From Hyphomonadaceae bacterium (GTDB lineage Bacteria > Pseudomonadota > Alphaproteobacteria > Rhizobiales > Hyphomicrobiaceae): DNA of 64,000 nt. Positions 1 through 8,060 of this stretch are shown here, piece after piece (position 1 is the first letter of the stretch; each line of letters starts with the position of its first letter). Under the pieces are notes generated by a model. That model was not told the origin of the DNA. It ran no database searches and saw only the letters and a list, made by a program, of their open reading frames with translations. The stretch covers positions 1 to 64,000 of the forward strand of contig JAIEQJ010000050.1 of the NCBI GenBank assembly GCA_019747815.1. The letters are read 5' to 3'. Both the position numbers and the translations under genes were made by a program.

Positions 1-26
1 CAATCACCTTGTCCTGCCTCGCGGGT

Positions 27-62
27 GGAGGAATTTGACTGACCGCACCCGGAGGAATTTGA
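27..62. repeat. 12-bp direct repeat, possible IS terminus
   Basis: GGAGGAATTTGA occurs exactly at 27-38 and 51-62, 24 bp apart, each followed within a few bases by TGACC. Short tandem repeats of this kind are typical of the ends of IS21-family elements, so this may be the tip of an IS lying left of the window. No transposase is visible, so the IS assignment is inference. Confidence 0.35.
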
Positions 63-118
63 AGTGACCCGCGGGGCGCGAGAAGAGACGGCTTTCAGTT
101 GCTCGAAACTTCGGGGCG

Positions 119-1072
119 GTGGGCAAGCGCTGGTTCAAGGAAGCGCGCATGGCGGAAAGCACCCGCGCCATGCGGAAAGCGATTTTCGATCGTGACATTC
201 TTCCTGTCTGGAACAATCGGTTGCTGACCGAGATCACGCCAGACGACCTGCGCGCTCTGTGCGGCAAAGTGAAAAACCGGGGAGCGCCGGCAACGGCCAT
301 TCACGTGCGCGATATCGTCAAGCAGATCTACGCCTTCGCAATCTTGCATGGCGAGAGGGTCAGCAACCCGGCTAACGACGTAGGACCGGCCTCCATTGCC
401 ACCTTTGCACCTAAGGATCGGGCACTATCGCCAGGCGAGATCCGCATCATGCTTCATCAGCTGGAGCATGTTCCGACGCTGCCAACCATCCGATTGGGCC
501 TGCGGTTGATCCTGCTCACCATGGTGCGCAAGAGCGAGCTGCTCGATGCAGTATGGGACGAAGTCGATTTCGAGAATGCGGTTTGGAGCATTCCAAAGGA
601 GCGTATGAAGCGTGGCAAAACGCACAACGTCTACTTGTCGCGGCAGTCACTCGACATCCTGATCGCTCTCAGGACATGCGCGGGGAACTCGCGATACCTG
701 CTCCCGTCACGCTATGACGCAGACGCGCCGATGTCGCGAGCGACCTTCAACCGCATCACGGTCGCAGTGGTCGAGCGAGCTGCGAAGCAGAACTTACGGC
801 TCGGGCCGTTTACGGTTCACGATCTGCGGCGCACCGGCTCCACTCTGTTGAACGAACTCGGTTTCAATCGGGATTGGGTAGAGAAATGTCTCGCGCACGA
901 AGAGGGCCGATCCTCTCGGGGGGTCTATAACAAGGCGGAATACGAGCAACAGCGTCGGCACATGCTGCAGGAATGGGCGGATATGATCGATGCCTGGGTT
1001 GACGGGCGCAAGCATGCGCCGATGCTTTTTCCCATATCCATGCAATTGATTGCGGCGGAACCTACCGCCTGA
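119..1072 (+). CDS. tyrosine recombinase/integrase (P4 type), 5'-truncated
   Basis: Site-specific integrase of the P4/DUF4102-associated type that would integrate and excise the mobile element. The core-binding region (about residues 10-95) and the catalytic domain (about 100-300) are present. The active-site set is visible: Arg in MVRKSELL, Lys in KRGKTHN, HDLRR, LAHEEG and a Tyr in GVYNKAEY. Full-length relatives are near 400 residues and start with an arm-binding DUF4102 domain, which is missing here. The frame is open only back to a stop at 65-67, so GTG at 119 is the best remaining start. Repeats at 27-62 suggest an IS cut off the 5' end. It converges with the AlpA-like gene, overlapping it by a few bases. 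Activity of the shortened protein is doubtful. Confidence 0.8.
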   Translation: MGKRWFKEARMAESTRAMRKAIFDRDILPVWNNRLLTEITPDDLRALCGKVKNRGAPATAIHVRDIVKQIYAFAILHGERVSNPANDVGPASIATFAPKDRALSPGEIRIMLHQLEHVPTLPTIRLGLRLILLTMVRKSELLDAVWDEVDFENAVWSIPKERMKRGKTHNVYLSRQSLDILIALRTCAGNSRYLLPSRYDADAPMSRATFNRITVAVVERAAKQNLRLGPFTVHDLRRTGSTLLNELGFNRDWVEKCLAHEEGRSSRGVYNKAEYEQQRRHMLQEWADMIDAWVDGRKHAPMLFPISMQLIAAEPTA

Positions 1073-1355
1073 CTGGCCGGCTCGTGCGTTTTCGCACGTC
1101 AGGCGAAGGCACCCGCTTGCAGGACGCACTGCGTCTCTCTTCGAGCCAAGCCTCGACCTCCGCAGCGTCCCATGCCACGCATCGTGGGGTCAGATAAAAC
1201 CGCCGAGGGAACTCACCCCGTTGCTCCATTTCATAGATCGTCGTGTCAGCCAGCGGCACCATTTGTCTGAGCTGATGGCGGCGAATAGATCGCTTGAGAA
1301 GATCTCTTGGTCTGGAATCTATACCGCCAGGCCGCGCATCAATGGCGCTCGGCAA
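1062..1355 (-). CDS. AlpA-family helix-turn-helix regulator
   Basis: Small DNA-binding protein of the AlpA/excisionase type. The recognisable part runs from LLKRSIRRHQLRQMVPLADT through GEFPRRFYLTPRCVAWDAAE to EVEAWLEERR, the normal AlpA layout of an HTH and a wing ending in an EVEAW helix. The only ATG inside the domain (1262) would cut off the first helix, so I chose TTG at 1355; the start is uncertain. Such proteins next to P4-type integrases control integrase or excision genes. A longer upstream extension of the frame is open but reads as noncoding. Confidence 0.6.
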   Translation of the reverse strand: MPSAIDARPGGIDSRPRDLLKRSIRRHQLRQMVPLADTTIYEMEQRGEFPRRFYLTPRCVAWDAAEVEAWLEERRSASCKRVPSPDVRKRTSRPVRR

Positions 1356-1897
1356 TTGGGTTGGCTGGACCAGCGCTCGTCCTGGTTCCCCATGTCGTGT
1401 CAGGCTGTGCCCGCCAAGCGGCCGATCGGATGTCGGATCGGCGGGTGATGCCTCAGCGTCTTCGGGGTGCATCGTCCGGGGCTGGTGGACTTTGATAGTT
1501 TGTGGAGCGCCCTGCGGACCGCTAAAAGCGCCGCCCCTTCTCGTTTTTTGCATTCTTCCTATCCCAAACCTATCTGGCGCATGGATGGAGCGAGCGGCTG
1601 CCACACGCCTCAGTGTCATGGACAGCATCTCGCTTCTGAGGAGGATCGCGACATCTGCGCCGCGGCTCAATTGGGAAAGCCGGGAAGAGGAAAGAGTATC
1701 CGGGAAAGTACAGGGAACCGACCCTGCGGTTATGGTAGGGTGGTTGCGGGGATAGGATTTGGACGAAAGCGCACGCCAATTGAGTTTCTGATGATAGGGT
1801 AGGTGCGAAAGGCGCTTTCCGGCCTGTGACGGCCGACCCCCGCTCATTGCCACCGGGTTAGTCGGTTTGCAGCATGGCTGCAAAACCGCAGCGCAGT
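1356..1897. other. intergenic, no gene recognised
   Basis: About 540 bases between the AlpA-like gene and the next minus-strand gene. Several short open frames exist on both strands but none gives a recognisable protein. The only structure I see is a hairpin at 1863-1888. Confidence 0.5.
1863..1888 (-). terminator. hairpin downstream of the 1898-2773 gene
   Basis: CGGTTTGCAG (1863-1872) pairs with CTGCAAAACCG (1878-1888) around a 5-base loop, with one bulged base. It lies just after the stop codon of the minus-strand gene ending at 1898. No clear U-run follows, so its terminator role is inferred from position. Confidence 0.4.
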
Positions 1898-2773
1898 TCA
1901 ACCTGATCGGAAAGTCAGGGCAAGAGCTTTGCCGAGGTTCTCGGCGGACTCCGATTGCTTTTCGCCGTGATATTTGAAGCGCAACGCGAACATGAAGCTT
2001 GTTGCCTCGTTGTTGGCTTCTCTTCTTTCCAACCCGCGTTCCTCAAGCGTGTCACGGCGTCTCGCGCGCAGCATCTCTATCATGCCGCAAAGCCGCACGT
2101 GGAGCGTAGCGCATTCCCTGGCGATCGCCTCATCGCTTCTGACGATCTCACGGGTCAGGTCGTCGCTCGCCACAAGATCCAGGCTGCTGAAATTGGTCGC
2201 TGCGCCCATCTTGGCCGCAAGCTTGTTGCCCTGCTCCTCGCCCCAACGCTCGGCTTCATCGAACAGGTGGTCATGAGCGTTCGACAACGCCTCATAGAGA
2301 CGGCAATCGTTCGATCCAAATGCCCGTTCATCTACAAGCTGTTTTACCGCCTCAGGTAGGAGGCCTGCGGCAGCCGCCAGCTGGCGGACGGCAAAATCCA
2401 GCACCTTGACGGTCTCGGCGACCCGCCTGCGGGCCACGGTTGGCGAAACATCGAACGTTTCGTAGCGCGCTTTGAGCCACTGCCTGTAGAACTCCTCGAT
2501 CTCGTCCCAAGTCGTTCCGCCCGCAAAGCTGACCCCGTTCTCATGGCTGATCGTGTAGCCGTCGAGGAGTTTCGGGAATCTCGCCTTGACCGCGTCAAGC
2601 TTGGCCTTGTGGTTCCTGGGTGGCGTGGTTCCGGCGAACGTCAGGAGCGCCGAGAACACCGCATCGACAGCAGAGTAACCGTCGGCGATGGCCTGGCGCT
2701 GCGTCCCGGCGTAGGTGGCATGGGCCGCAAACTGGGCCGCTATTGCCAGCGCCTGCAAAACTTCTTCTTTCAT
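1898..2773 (-). CDS. hypothetical protein, possibly HEPN-like at the N terminus
   Basis: 291-residue, mostly helical soluble protein of unknown function. ATG at 2773 was chosen because the frame upstream overlaps the preceding gene and reads as out-of-frame low-complexity sequence. Residues about 1-65 (AQFAAHATYAGTQRQAIADG, then PPRNHKAKLDAV) have the feel of a HEPN four-helix domain, but no classic Rx4-6H catalytic motif can be assigned with confidence. The rest is charged helix with a stretch ERWGEEQGNKLAAK. It follows the 2793-3221 gene by 19 bases on the same strand, so the two probably form an operon at the edge of the defence island. Confidence 0.6.
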   Translation of the reverse strand: MKEEVLQALAIAAQFAAHATYAGTQRQAIADGYSAVDAVFSALLTFAGTTPPRNHKAKLDAVKARFPKLLDGYTISHENGVSFAGGTTWDEIEEFYRQWLKARYETFDVSPTVARRRVAETVKVLDFAVRQLAAAAGLLPEAVKQLVDERAFGSNDCRLYEALSNAHDHLFDEAERWGEEQGNKLAAKMGAATNFSSLDLVASDDLTREIVRSDEAIARECATLHVRLCGMIEMLRARRRDTLEERGLERREANNEATSFMFALRFKYHGEKQSESAENLGKALALTFRSG

Positions 2774-2792
2774 GTTCCAACCGGACTTTTCA

Positions 2793-3221
2793 TCAGACGA
2801 TGGCTGGCACGACGAAGGTCCAGCCGTGGTGCTGCTCGATCTCGCCGACCGCGCGGGCGCAGCGCAGGAGGCGCACGGCATCCCGCTTGCGCAAGGCTTC
2901 CTGTCCCGCGCTTTTCAGCCGCTCGATGAACTCCCGGTCGTGATCGCTGTTGAACTCGTCCCGGTAGAGGAAACACTGGCCGATCAGCGTTTTCACGACG
3001 AAGCCGTCGACCTTCCTGTAGAGCACGGCGTCGTCGCGCAGCTCCACCAGCTTCTCGGCCTGGCGGGTGCTCAGCGGCTCTTCGCGCGCCTGCATCGTGT
3101 CAAGAAAATCCAGCTCCCAGTCCGTCCAGTCGACATCGCCGAGTTTCAACAGGTATGCGGCGATCGACCGGGCGCGGCCCGTATTCTTCGCGATCTCATT
3201 GATATCCCGGTAGTCGGTCAT
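2793..3221 (-). CDS. hypothetical protein, first gene of a two-gene unit
   Basis: 142-residue soluble protein that I do not recognise. It starts MTDYRDINEIAKNTGRARSI at ATG 3221; upstream in-frame sequence does not look coding. The early INEIAKNTGRARSIAAYLLK segment could be a small HTH-like helix pair, but this is weak. It is followed after 19 bases by the longer 1898-2773 gene and is divergent from the zinc-ribbon/CHAT pair, so a bidirectional promoter region probably lies at 3222-3463. Function unknown; defence is suggested only by neighbourhood. Confidence 0.6.
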   Translation of the reverse strand: MTDYRDINEIAKNTGRARSIAAYLLKLGDVDWTDWELDFLDTMQAREEPLSTRQAEKLVELRDDAVLYRKVDGFVVKTLIGQCFLYRDEFNSDHDREFIERLKSAGQEALRKRDAVRLLRCARAVGEIEQHHGWTFVVPAIV

Positions 3222-3463
3222 CGGCGGCGGCTGTTCGAAAGCTGTGGAGCAGCTGTTGGGACCCTGAGAACTCCCGCCCACCGGTAGCTGATTCGCGGCT
3301 CACTGGGGATGGGCGACACGCCACCGTCGATCGCTCAGCCGCGCCTATCCCATTGGTGGATAGCAGGGAAAACTCTCCCGAAGATGAAAAGCGCTGGTGC
3401 ATGAACTCGCTGCCGCCGTATCCTTGCTGGTGATTCTCTCGGCAACCGCGCTTTCGGCACAGG

Positions 3464-4642
3464 ATGGACCACCCGCTCGCCCATCTGAGCGGCGATCAGC
3501 TCGATGAATTGGTCGCTCGCTACTACACCACCCGCGAATCCGTCGCGGCGCTCATGCGCGCCTTCGGAATCGAAGGCCGGCCAAGCTCGTTCGTCAGCAT
3601 GTTGCCGCCGGTCGTGCACAAGGATCTGTGCTGCGCGTTCTGCGAGGGCCAGAATCTCGTTTCGCAGCGCCTGAGCCGCGACCGGTCTTCAACTATCTCC
3701 GATCCCTCCTGTCCTTCCTGCGGCCACCGCGCCGACCCGCGATGCACCTGCGCGCATTGCCAGGCGCTGGCCGCGCGCCGGCGGGCGGAGATCGACCGGC
3801 GCAAGCGCGAAGTGATCGGGCGCGTTTTCGCGGTGCCCAAGGAAGTGGAGCGAAACCCGGCCGACCTCAGCCTCCGGGACGCTGTCTACCTGCTGGCCCT
3901 GTTCAGGCACTCAGTCTCCGAGGACCTTTCCTTCGCTGAACCCTATGCGCAACGCCGCGACCGGCTGGCGCCGTCCTCCGAGGACACGCGGCGCGTGGCG
4001 AAGCATCTTTGGTCGAAGCGCCTAATCGTCGTCGGTCCCGACAGCGATACGGATGCGTTCATCTTCAATGACGACCTCACCGACTGCCCGCAGCTCTATC
4101 TGGATAAGGTCGTGTGGGCATTCTTGCCGGGGCAACCGACGCATGAGAAGCGGGAATTCCTGAGCGAGCTTGAGCGGCTGGCGCGTGATGGGCCCTGGCC
4201 GGAGGGGTGGAGCGACCAGTTCAACGTGCTGTGGCATGAGATCGCCAAGGCGGAATGCCTCCAATACTACACCCATTCGCTCGCCGAGCGCGGCTACGAG
4301 CTGGAGACGCTCGGCGAGAAGACGCACGCCGTATTCGATGAGCTGCTGCTGCATTTCTCGATCGGGCAAGTGTTCAACCTCAGCTGGCAGGCCGTCCGCG
4401 ACACGACGGACTACATCGTGAAGGAGCGCCTCCCGAAATACCACGCCAAGAATTCCTTCATCGGAGCGGTCCAGCGCAAGGCCGACAAGGCCCGGGCCGA
4501 AGGATGGACCATCCGCAACTCGCGCCGCGACTTCAACTGCCCCCAGACCGTCGTGAGCTCTGTCTTCTTCGACGTGTTCGCGCAGGTAGGCGGCAATGCG
4601 CTAGAAATGATCCCACCGGCTTCCACCGCCTCCGCGGCGTAA
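3464..4642 (+). CDS. zinc-ribbon protein paired with a CHAT protease
   Basis: 392-residue protein with no family I can name. Three Cys pairs are visible in the first quarter: C57xxC60, C83xxC86 and C96xxC99 (the last inside DPRCTCAHC), suggesting one or two structural zinc sites. The remaining ~290 residues are helical and charged, without membrane segments. The stop is 4 bases before the start of the CHAT-domain gene, so the two are almost certainly cotranscribed and partners. By analogy with other CHAT modules it could be the protease substrate, sensor or regulator. It does not look like a gasdermin: there is no long hydrophobic pore-forming region. Confidence 0.65.
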   Translation: MDHPLAHLSGDQLDELVARYYTTRESVAALMRAFGIEGRPSSFVSMLPPVVHKDLCCAFCEGQNLVSQRLSRDRSSTISDPSCPSCGHRADPRCTCAHCQALAARRRAEIDRRKREVIGRVFAVPKEVERNPADLSLRDAVYLLALFRHSVSEDLSFAEPYAQRRDRLAPSSEDTRRVAKHLWSKRLIVVGPDSDTDAFIFNDDLTDCPQLYLDKVVWAFLPGQPTHEKREFLSELERLARDGPWPEGWSDQFNVLWHEIAKAECLQYYTHSLAERGYELETLGEKTHAVFDELLLHFSIGQVFNLSWQAVRDTTDYIVKERLPKYHAKNSFIGAVQRKADKARAEGWTIRNSRRDFNCPQTVVSSVFFDVFAQVGGNALEMIPPASTASAA

Positions 4643-4646
4643 AGCC

Positions 4647-6857
4647 ATGTCGGAACTTGATCCGCTGAAGATCTATTACTTCGTCGTCCTTGCGACCGAC
4701 GATCCTTACGACGTGACTCCTTTCCAAGGTTTTTCGACCAGCTGGAAGACCGTCCACTGGGCGCTCGCTCATCTGCCGTCGCTGCCGTGCGACATACTCG
4801 AGCGCAGCCATCACTTCCCGCAGGTCATCGCCCAAAGAATGGGCGGGTACAGGTCCCTATCCTGGGCGCCCGTAAGCATCCGGTCGCTGGAACAGATCGC
4901 AGCCGACGACCTCGGCGTGTTCGTTGTGTTCTTCACAGGAGAACAAGATTGCGCCACGCGTGTAGCGCGCTGGTCAAAAGCCCTTCAGCGCCCAACGCTG
5001 CACGTCTCGGCCATAGAGGCCGATGGCGCCCTCGATTTCAAAAAGTTCGGGACAGACGCACTTCACGTCTACTGCATAGAGGCCATGAAGTCCTCTCCGG
5101 GTGCATTCTCAGCCGAGCAGAAGCAAGCCGGCGAAACTGCGCTTGCCAACTGGAAAGACCCAGACCCAACACCGTCCGGCATCAAGGCTCACGGGCACAA
5201 TATCGTCCTACCGAACCACATGTCGCTCGAACGCGCCTGCAGGACGCTTGATCCGGGCAAGCCGTTCATCGGGCGAACCGAGGATGAATACACGAAGCTC
5301 ATCCTTGAAAGCGCAGCGGCCGTCTTGCGCGTTCGGGAAGACGTCGGGCTATATCCCGTTCACTTCATGACACTGATAAGGCCAGGCATCGTTCTGGCCG
5401 AGCCCGCCCTGTACCGGATGAACTACGAGCCGTTCAAGCGCGAAGGACCCTTCGACGAGAAGGCGGTCCAGAGAACGATGCGGCGTATCCAGACCCAGAA
5501 GGGACTGTGCTCGTCCGGCGGAAAGGAGATATTGGAGGACCTGTCCGAGTCTCCCGGCGCGCGGACCATCCTGTCGATGCGGCAGGCGGAGCTTGAGACA
5601 TTCACGCTGGCTGTAGGTTTGCACGCCGCCCAGACGACATCTGCCGTGGTCCGGCTGTCACCAGGCGTCAATCACGTCTTTCCGGCGCTGTCCGCCTATG
5701 CGCGGAGTGTGCGGTCCAACACGCTGGAAGCCCGTATGAAGTCGCGGCGGCTCTTCAACTCAATACAGAACGGCTTGCGTGACGCCGTTGGGAAGGAGCG
5801 CATCGCGTTCATCGAGGAACAAGGAGGGTTGTTTAAGATCGTTTCCGACGCGCCCATGGAATGGCTGCCCGTGGGCAACCTGCCCTTGTCGATTCGCTAC
5901 GACTGCTCGCGCATCAACGCGACGCCGGGCAACATGCTGATGGCCCTACTGACCCAGCCCCCAGCAATCGTGGTCCCGCCCGACGCGCTGCATAAGATTC
6001 TGGTCGTATCATCGTTTGCAGATGATGACCCGTTGAGAGAGGTCCTGACCGGTTCGCTGGAGGCGATGAGAGAAGGGTGGGCTGACAAGGCTGAAGTCGT
6101 CTTCAAACGGGTCAGGAACCGCGCCGAGTTCATCGATGCACTCAACAGCTTCGACGGCGGCATTCTGATTTTCGATGGGCATGGGGCCGACAATGCCAGT
6201 GAGCCCATCGGCAAGCTCGTCATCGGCGGCGAGGCCGTAGATGTTTGGGAATTCCGGGGCAAGGTGCGCATACCGCCGATCGTGATCCTGAGCGCATGCG
6301 ACACTCATGGAATCGACGCGTCGTCACAAGCCACAGTTGGGAATGGCTTCCTATTCCTTGGAGCGCGTACCGTCCTTGCAACGCTGCTGCCGGTCAATGG
6401 ACCAGCTTCGGCGGTTTTCATCGCCAGACTACTGCTGCGCATCGTCGAGTTCCTGCCTGCGGCCCTCGCGGAGAAGAAACGCGCGCTAAACTGGACAGAG
6501 GTCGTCTCGGGGATGTTGCGGATGCTGCTTGCCAGCGAAATGCTCGACGCTCTTGTCGGCCCGCCTGCCATACCAGACACGCCCCGCGGAAAGATGCAAT
6601 CGCAGGCCAATATCGACATCAACGTACGCGAGGAAGACGGCTGGTTCGACAACTTGCTTGAACGCATTGCCGCGCATCGCGGCGAAGCGCTCGCAACGGT
6701 AGCGTCCAAGGCCGAGACGGTCATCGCCCGGTCCCAGGCCATTCGGTACGTCCAGCTGGGCAATCCCGAAATGATCCTCATAGAGGACGGAGAGGTCGGA
6801 AAGCGCGTGATGGAGATCTACCGGCAAGCCAACGAAGAACTATGCGCAGGGGGCTGA
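4647..6857 (+). CDS. CHAT-domain (caspase-like) cysteine protease
   Basis: 736-residue protein. The CHAT peptidase domain spans roughly residues 450-650; the catalytic dyad is visible as His512 in FDGHG and Cys551 in LSACDT, at the usual spacing. The first ~440 residues match nothing I recognise and probably sense or bind the partner. A ~90-residue tail follows the domain. It lies 4 bases downstream of the zinc-ribbon gene. CHAT proteases act in bacterial immunity by cutting partner proteins, for example gasdermins or the type III-E CRISPR Csx30 substrate. Here no gasdermin or CRISPR gene is present, so substrate and trigger are unknown. The position inside a defence island supports an anti-phage role. 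Confidence 0.85.
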   Translation: MSELDPLKIYYFVVLATDDPYDVTPFQGFSTSWKTVHWALAHLPSLPCDILERSHHFPQVIAQRMGGYRSLSWAPVSIRSLEQIAADDLGVFVVFFTGEQDCATRVARWSKALQRPTLHVSAIEADGALDFKKFGTDALHVYCIEAMKSSPGAFSAEQKQAGETALANWKDPDPTPSGIKAHGHNIVLPNHMSLERACRTLDPGKPFIGRTEDEYTKLILESAAAVLRVREDVGLYPVHFMTLIRPGIVLAEPALYRMNYEPFKREGPFDEKAVQRTMRRIQTQKGLCSSGGKEILEDLSESPGARTILSMRQAELETFTLAVGLHAAQTTSAVVRLSPGVNHVFPALSAYARSVRSNTLEARMKSRRLFNSIQNGLRDAVGKERIAFIEEQGGLFKIVSDAPMEWLPVGNLPLSIRYDCSRINATPGNMLMALLTQPPAIVVPPDALHKILVVSSFADDDPLREVLTGSLEAMREGWADKAEVVFKRVRNRAEFIDALNSFDGGILIFDGHGADNASEPIGKLVIGGEAVDVWEFRGKVRIPPIVILSACDTHGIDASSQATVGNGFLFLGARTVLATLLPVNGPASAVFIARLLLRIVEFLPAALAEKKRALNWTEVVSGMLRMLLASEMLDALVGPPAIPDTPRGKMQSQANIDINVREEDGWFDNLLERIAAHRGEALATVASKAETVIARSQAIRYVQLGNPEMILIEDGEVGKRVMEIYRQANEELCAGG

Positions 6858-7082
6858 ACTGGGCCCGAAAATTCATCGAGTGGACCGAGGCGTCGCTGCC
6901 GCGGGAAGAGTCCTGCGCGATGTAGGAGTAGCGAGTTGATCTTTGCCAGTATACGGAGATTTATTGCGCGAGCGCATGCGGTTCTTCATCTGGAGAGGCA
7001 AGCTGGCTTGTCTGCGGTGCGCTGATCGCTGAGCTACAGCTTGGCGGAGAACGCGATACAAGAGAGCCGCACAGCATTATCT

Positions 7083-8060
7083 TCATTGAGCAGCCTCCTC
7101 CAACGCGCTGACAATTCGCTTGTCGACGACCAATGGTTCTTGTTCGAGCCAGAGTTCACGCTTCGCTAGGTTTCGCACTAGAACTGGCGTTTCGCGGAGG
7201 TCAAGGTCCGGCGGCCAGGGGCCACGCAGCCCTTTCGATCGTATCGACTCCTGCCAGAACGAAGGAACGAACCACCGCAGGTCGCTCCATTGCTCGCGCA
7301 GATGCAAAAAGATGCGCACTCCATTTGGATCGAGGTCGCCGAAGTGGATAATCGGTATCTGTCGCCCAAAGCAGCCAAGGAATTGCACAACGGTGGCTGT
7401 GTCCCATCCCGGCACGTGAGCCAGCAACCATCCATCAAGCTCGGGCAGATCGCGCCATGCACCCAGATTCTCCACAAGGAGGACCGCGCGAATCCGCCCT
7501 TCCAATACAAGCCCGTCCTTCAAGGCACGCTCGGGGATTGACACTTCGCTGAGAGCAGCAGCGACCGCGGTGAGGTCCACGAGGCCGCGCCGAGTGCGGG
7601 CCTTGATTCCCCGGGGCGGACGAAGCCTCACCGAGCCGTCATGAGTCGATTCTGTGCACCCAAGTACCAACAACCTTCGCTCCGTAAGCCCTGCCTTCGA
7701 ATGTGGCGCAGTGAGCGCTGCGGCCGTACGGCGGTTGAGCCGCTCAGGCAGTGCGGGGAGACCGTCGGCGCGACGTGCGTCTTCAAGCTTGCGCCAGCCA
7801 TCCGGAGTAGGAGGCAGACCTCGGGCGGCGAGGCCGGCAAGCGCTTCGCCCCACTCGGGCCAGACTCTCTCGGTTAGTGTCACAAGCTCGGACCGGCGCT
7901 CCTCAACGAGTGCGATCTCACCGCGCCGGCCCGTCGCTCGTGTCCAAGGCAGCTCCGCAAGCGTATCGTGTGCAGCGGCCTGCCCACGCCGAAGCCTGAG
8001 GGTGCCGCGTACGATAAGCTCGAGCAGGGCGAGACGCTCCTCGGTTGTTTCCCACATCAT
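7083..8060 (-). CDS. jetD: Wadjet subunit JetD (TOPRIM-like nuclease, MksG type)
   Basis: 325-residue nuclease subunit of a Wadjet/MksBEFG anti-plasmid complex. The C-terminal TOPRIM-like domain shows Glu197 in LLVENLGAW and an acidic pair Asp242/Asp244 in HFGDLDPNG, the metal-binding residues. The N-terminal part (1-190) corresponds to the DUF3322-type arm. In characterised Wadjet systems JetD cleaves circular DNA after the SMC motor has extruded it. The ATG at 8060 overlaps the jetC stop by 4 bases (ATGA), so the operon is translationally coupled; jetD is last. Confidence 0.9.
   Translation of the reverse strand: MMWETTEERLALLELIVRGTLRLRRGQAAAHDTLAELPWTRATGRRGEIALVEERRSELVTLTERVWPEWGEALAGLAARGLPPTPDGWRKLEDARRADGLPALPERLNRRTAAALTAPHSKAGLTERRLLVLGCTESTHDGSVRLRPPRGIKARTRRGLVDLTAVAAALSEVSIPERALKDGLVLEGRIRAVLLVENLGAWRDLPELDGWLLAHVPGWDTATVVQFLGCFGRQIPIIHFGDLDPNGVRIFLHLREQWSDLRWFVPSFWQESIRSKGLRGPWPPDLDLRETPVLVRNLAKRELWLEQEPLVVDKRIVSALEEAAQ

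Noticed and set aside
3464-6857. CHAT pair as a bacterial gasdermin system
   Set aside because: The partner is a charged Cys-rich protein with no pore-forming hydrophobic beta regions or lipidation-type N terminus, so a gasdermin reading is not supported.
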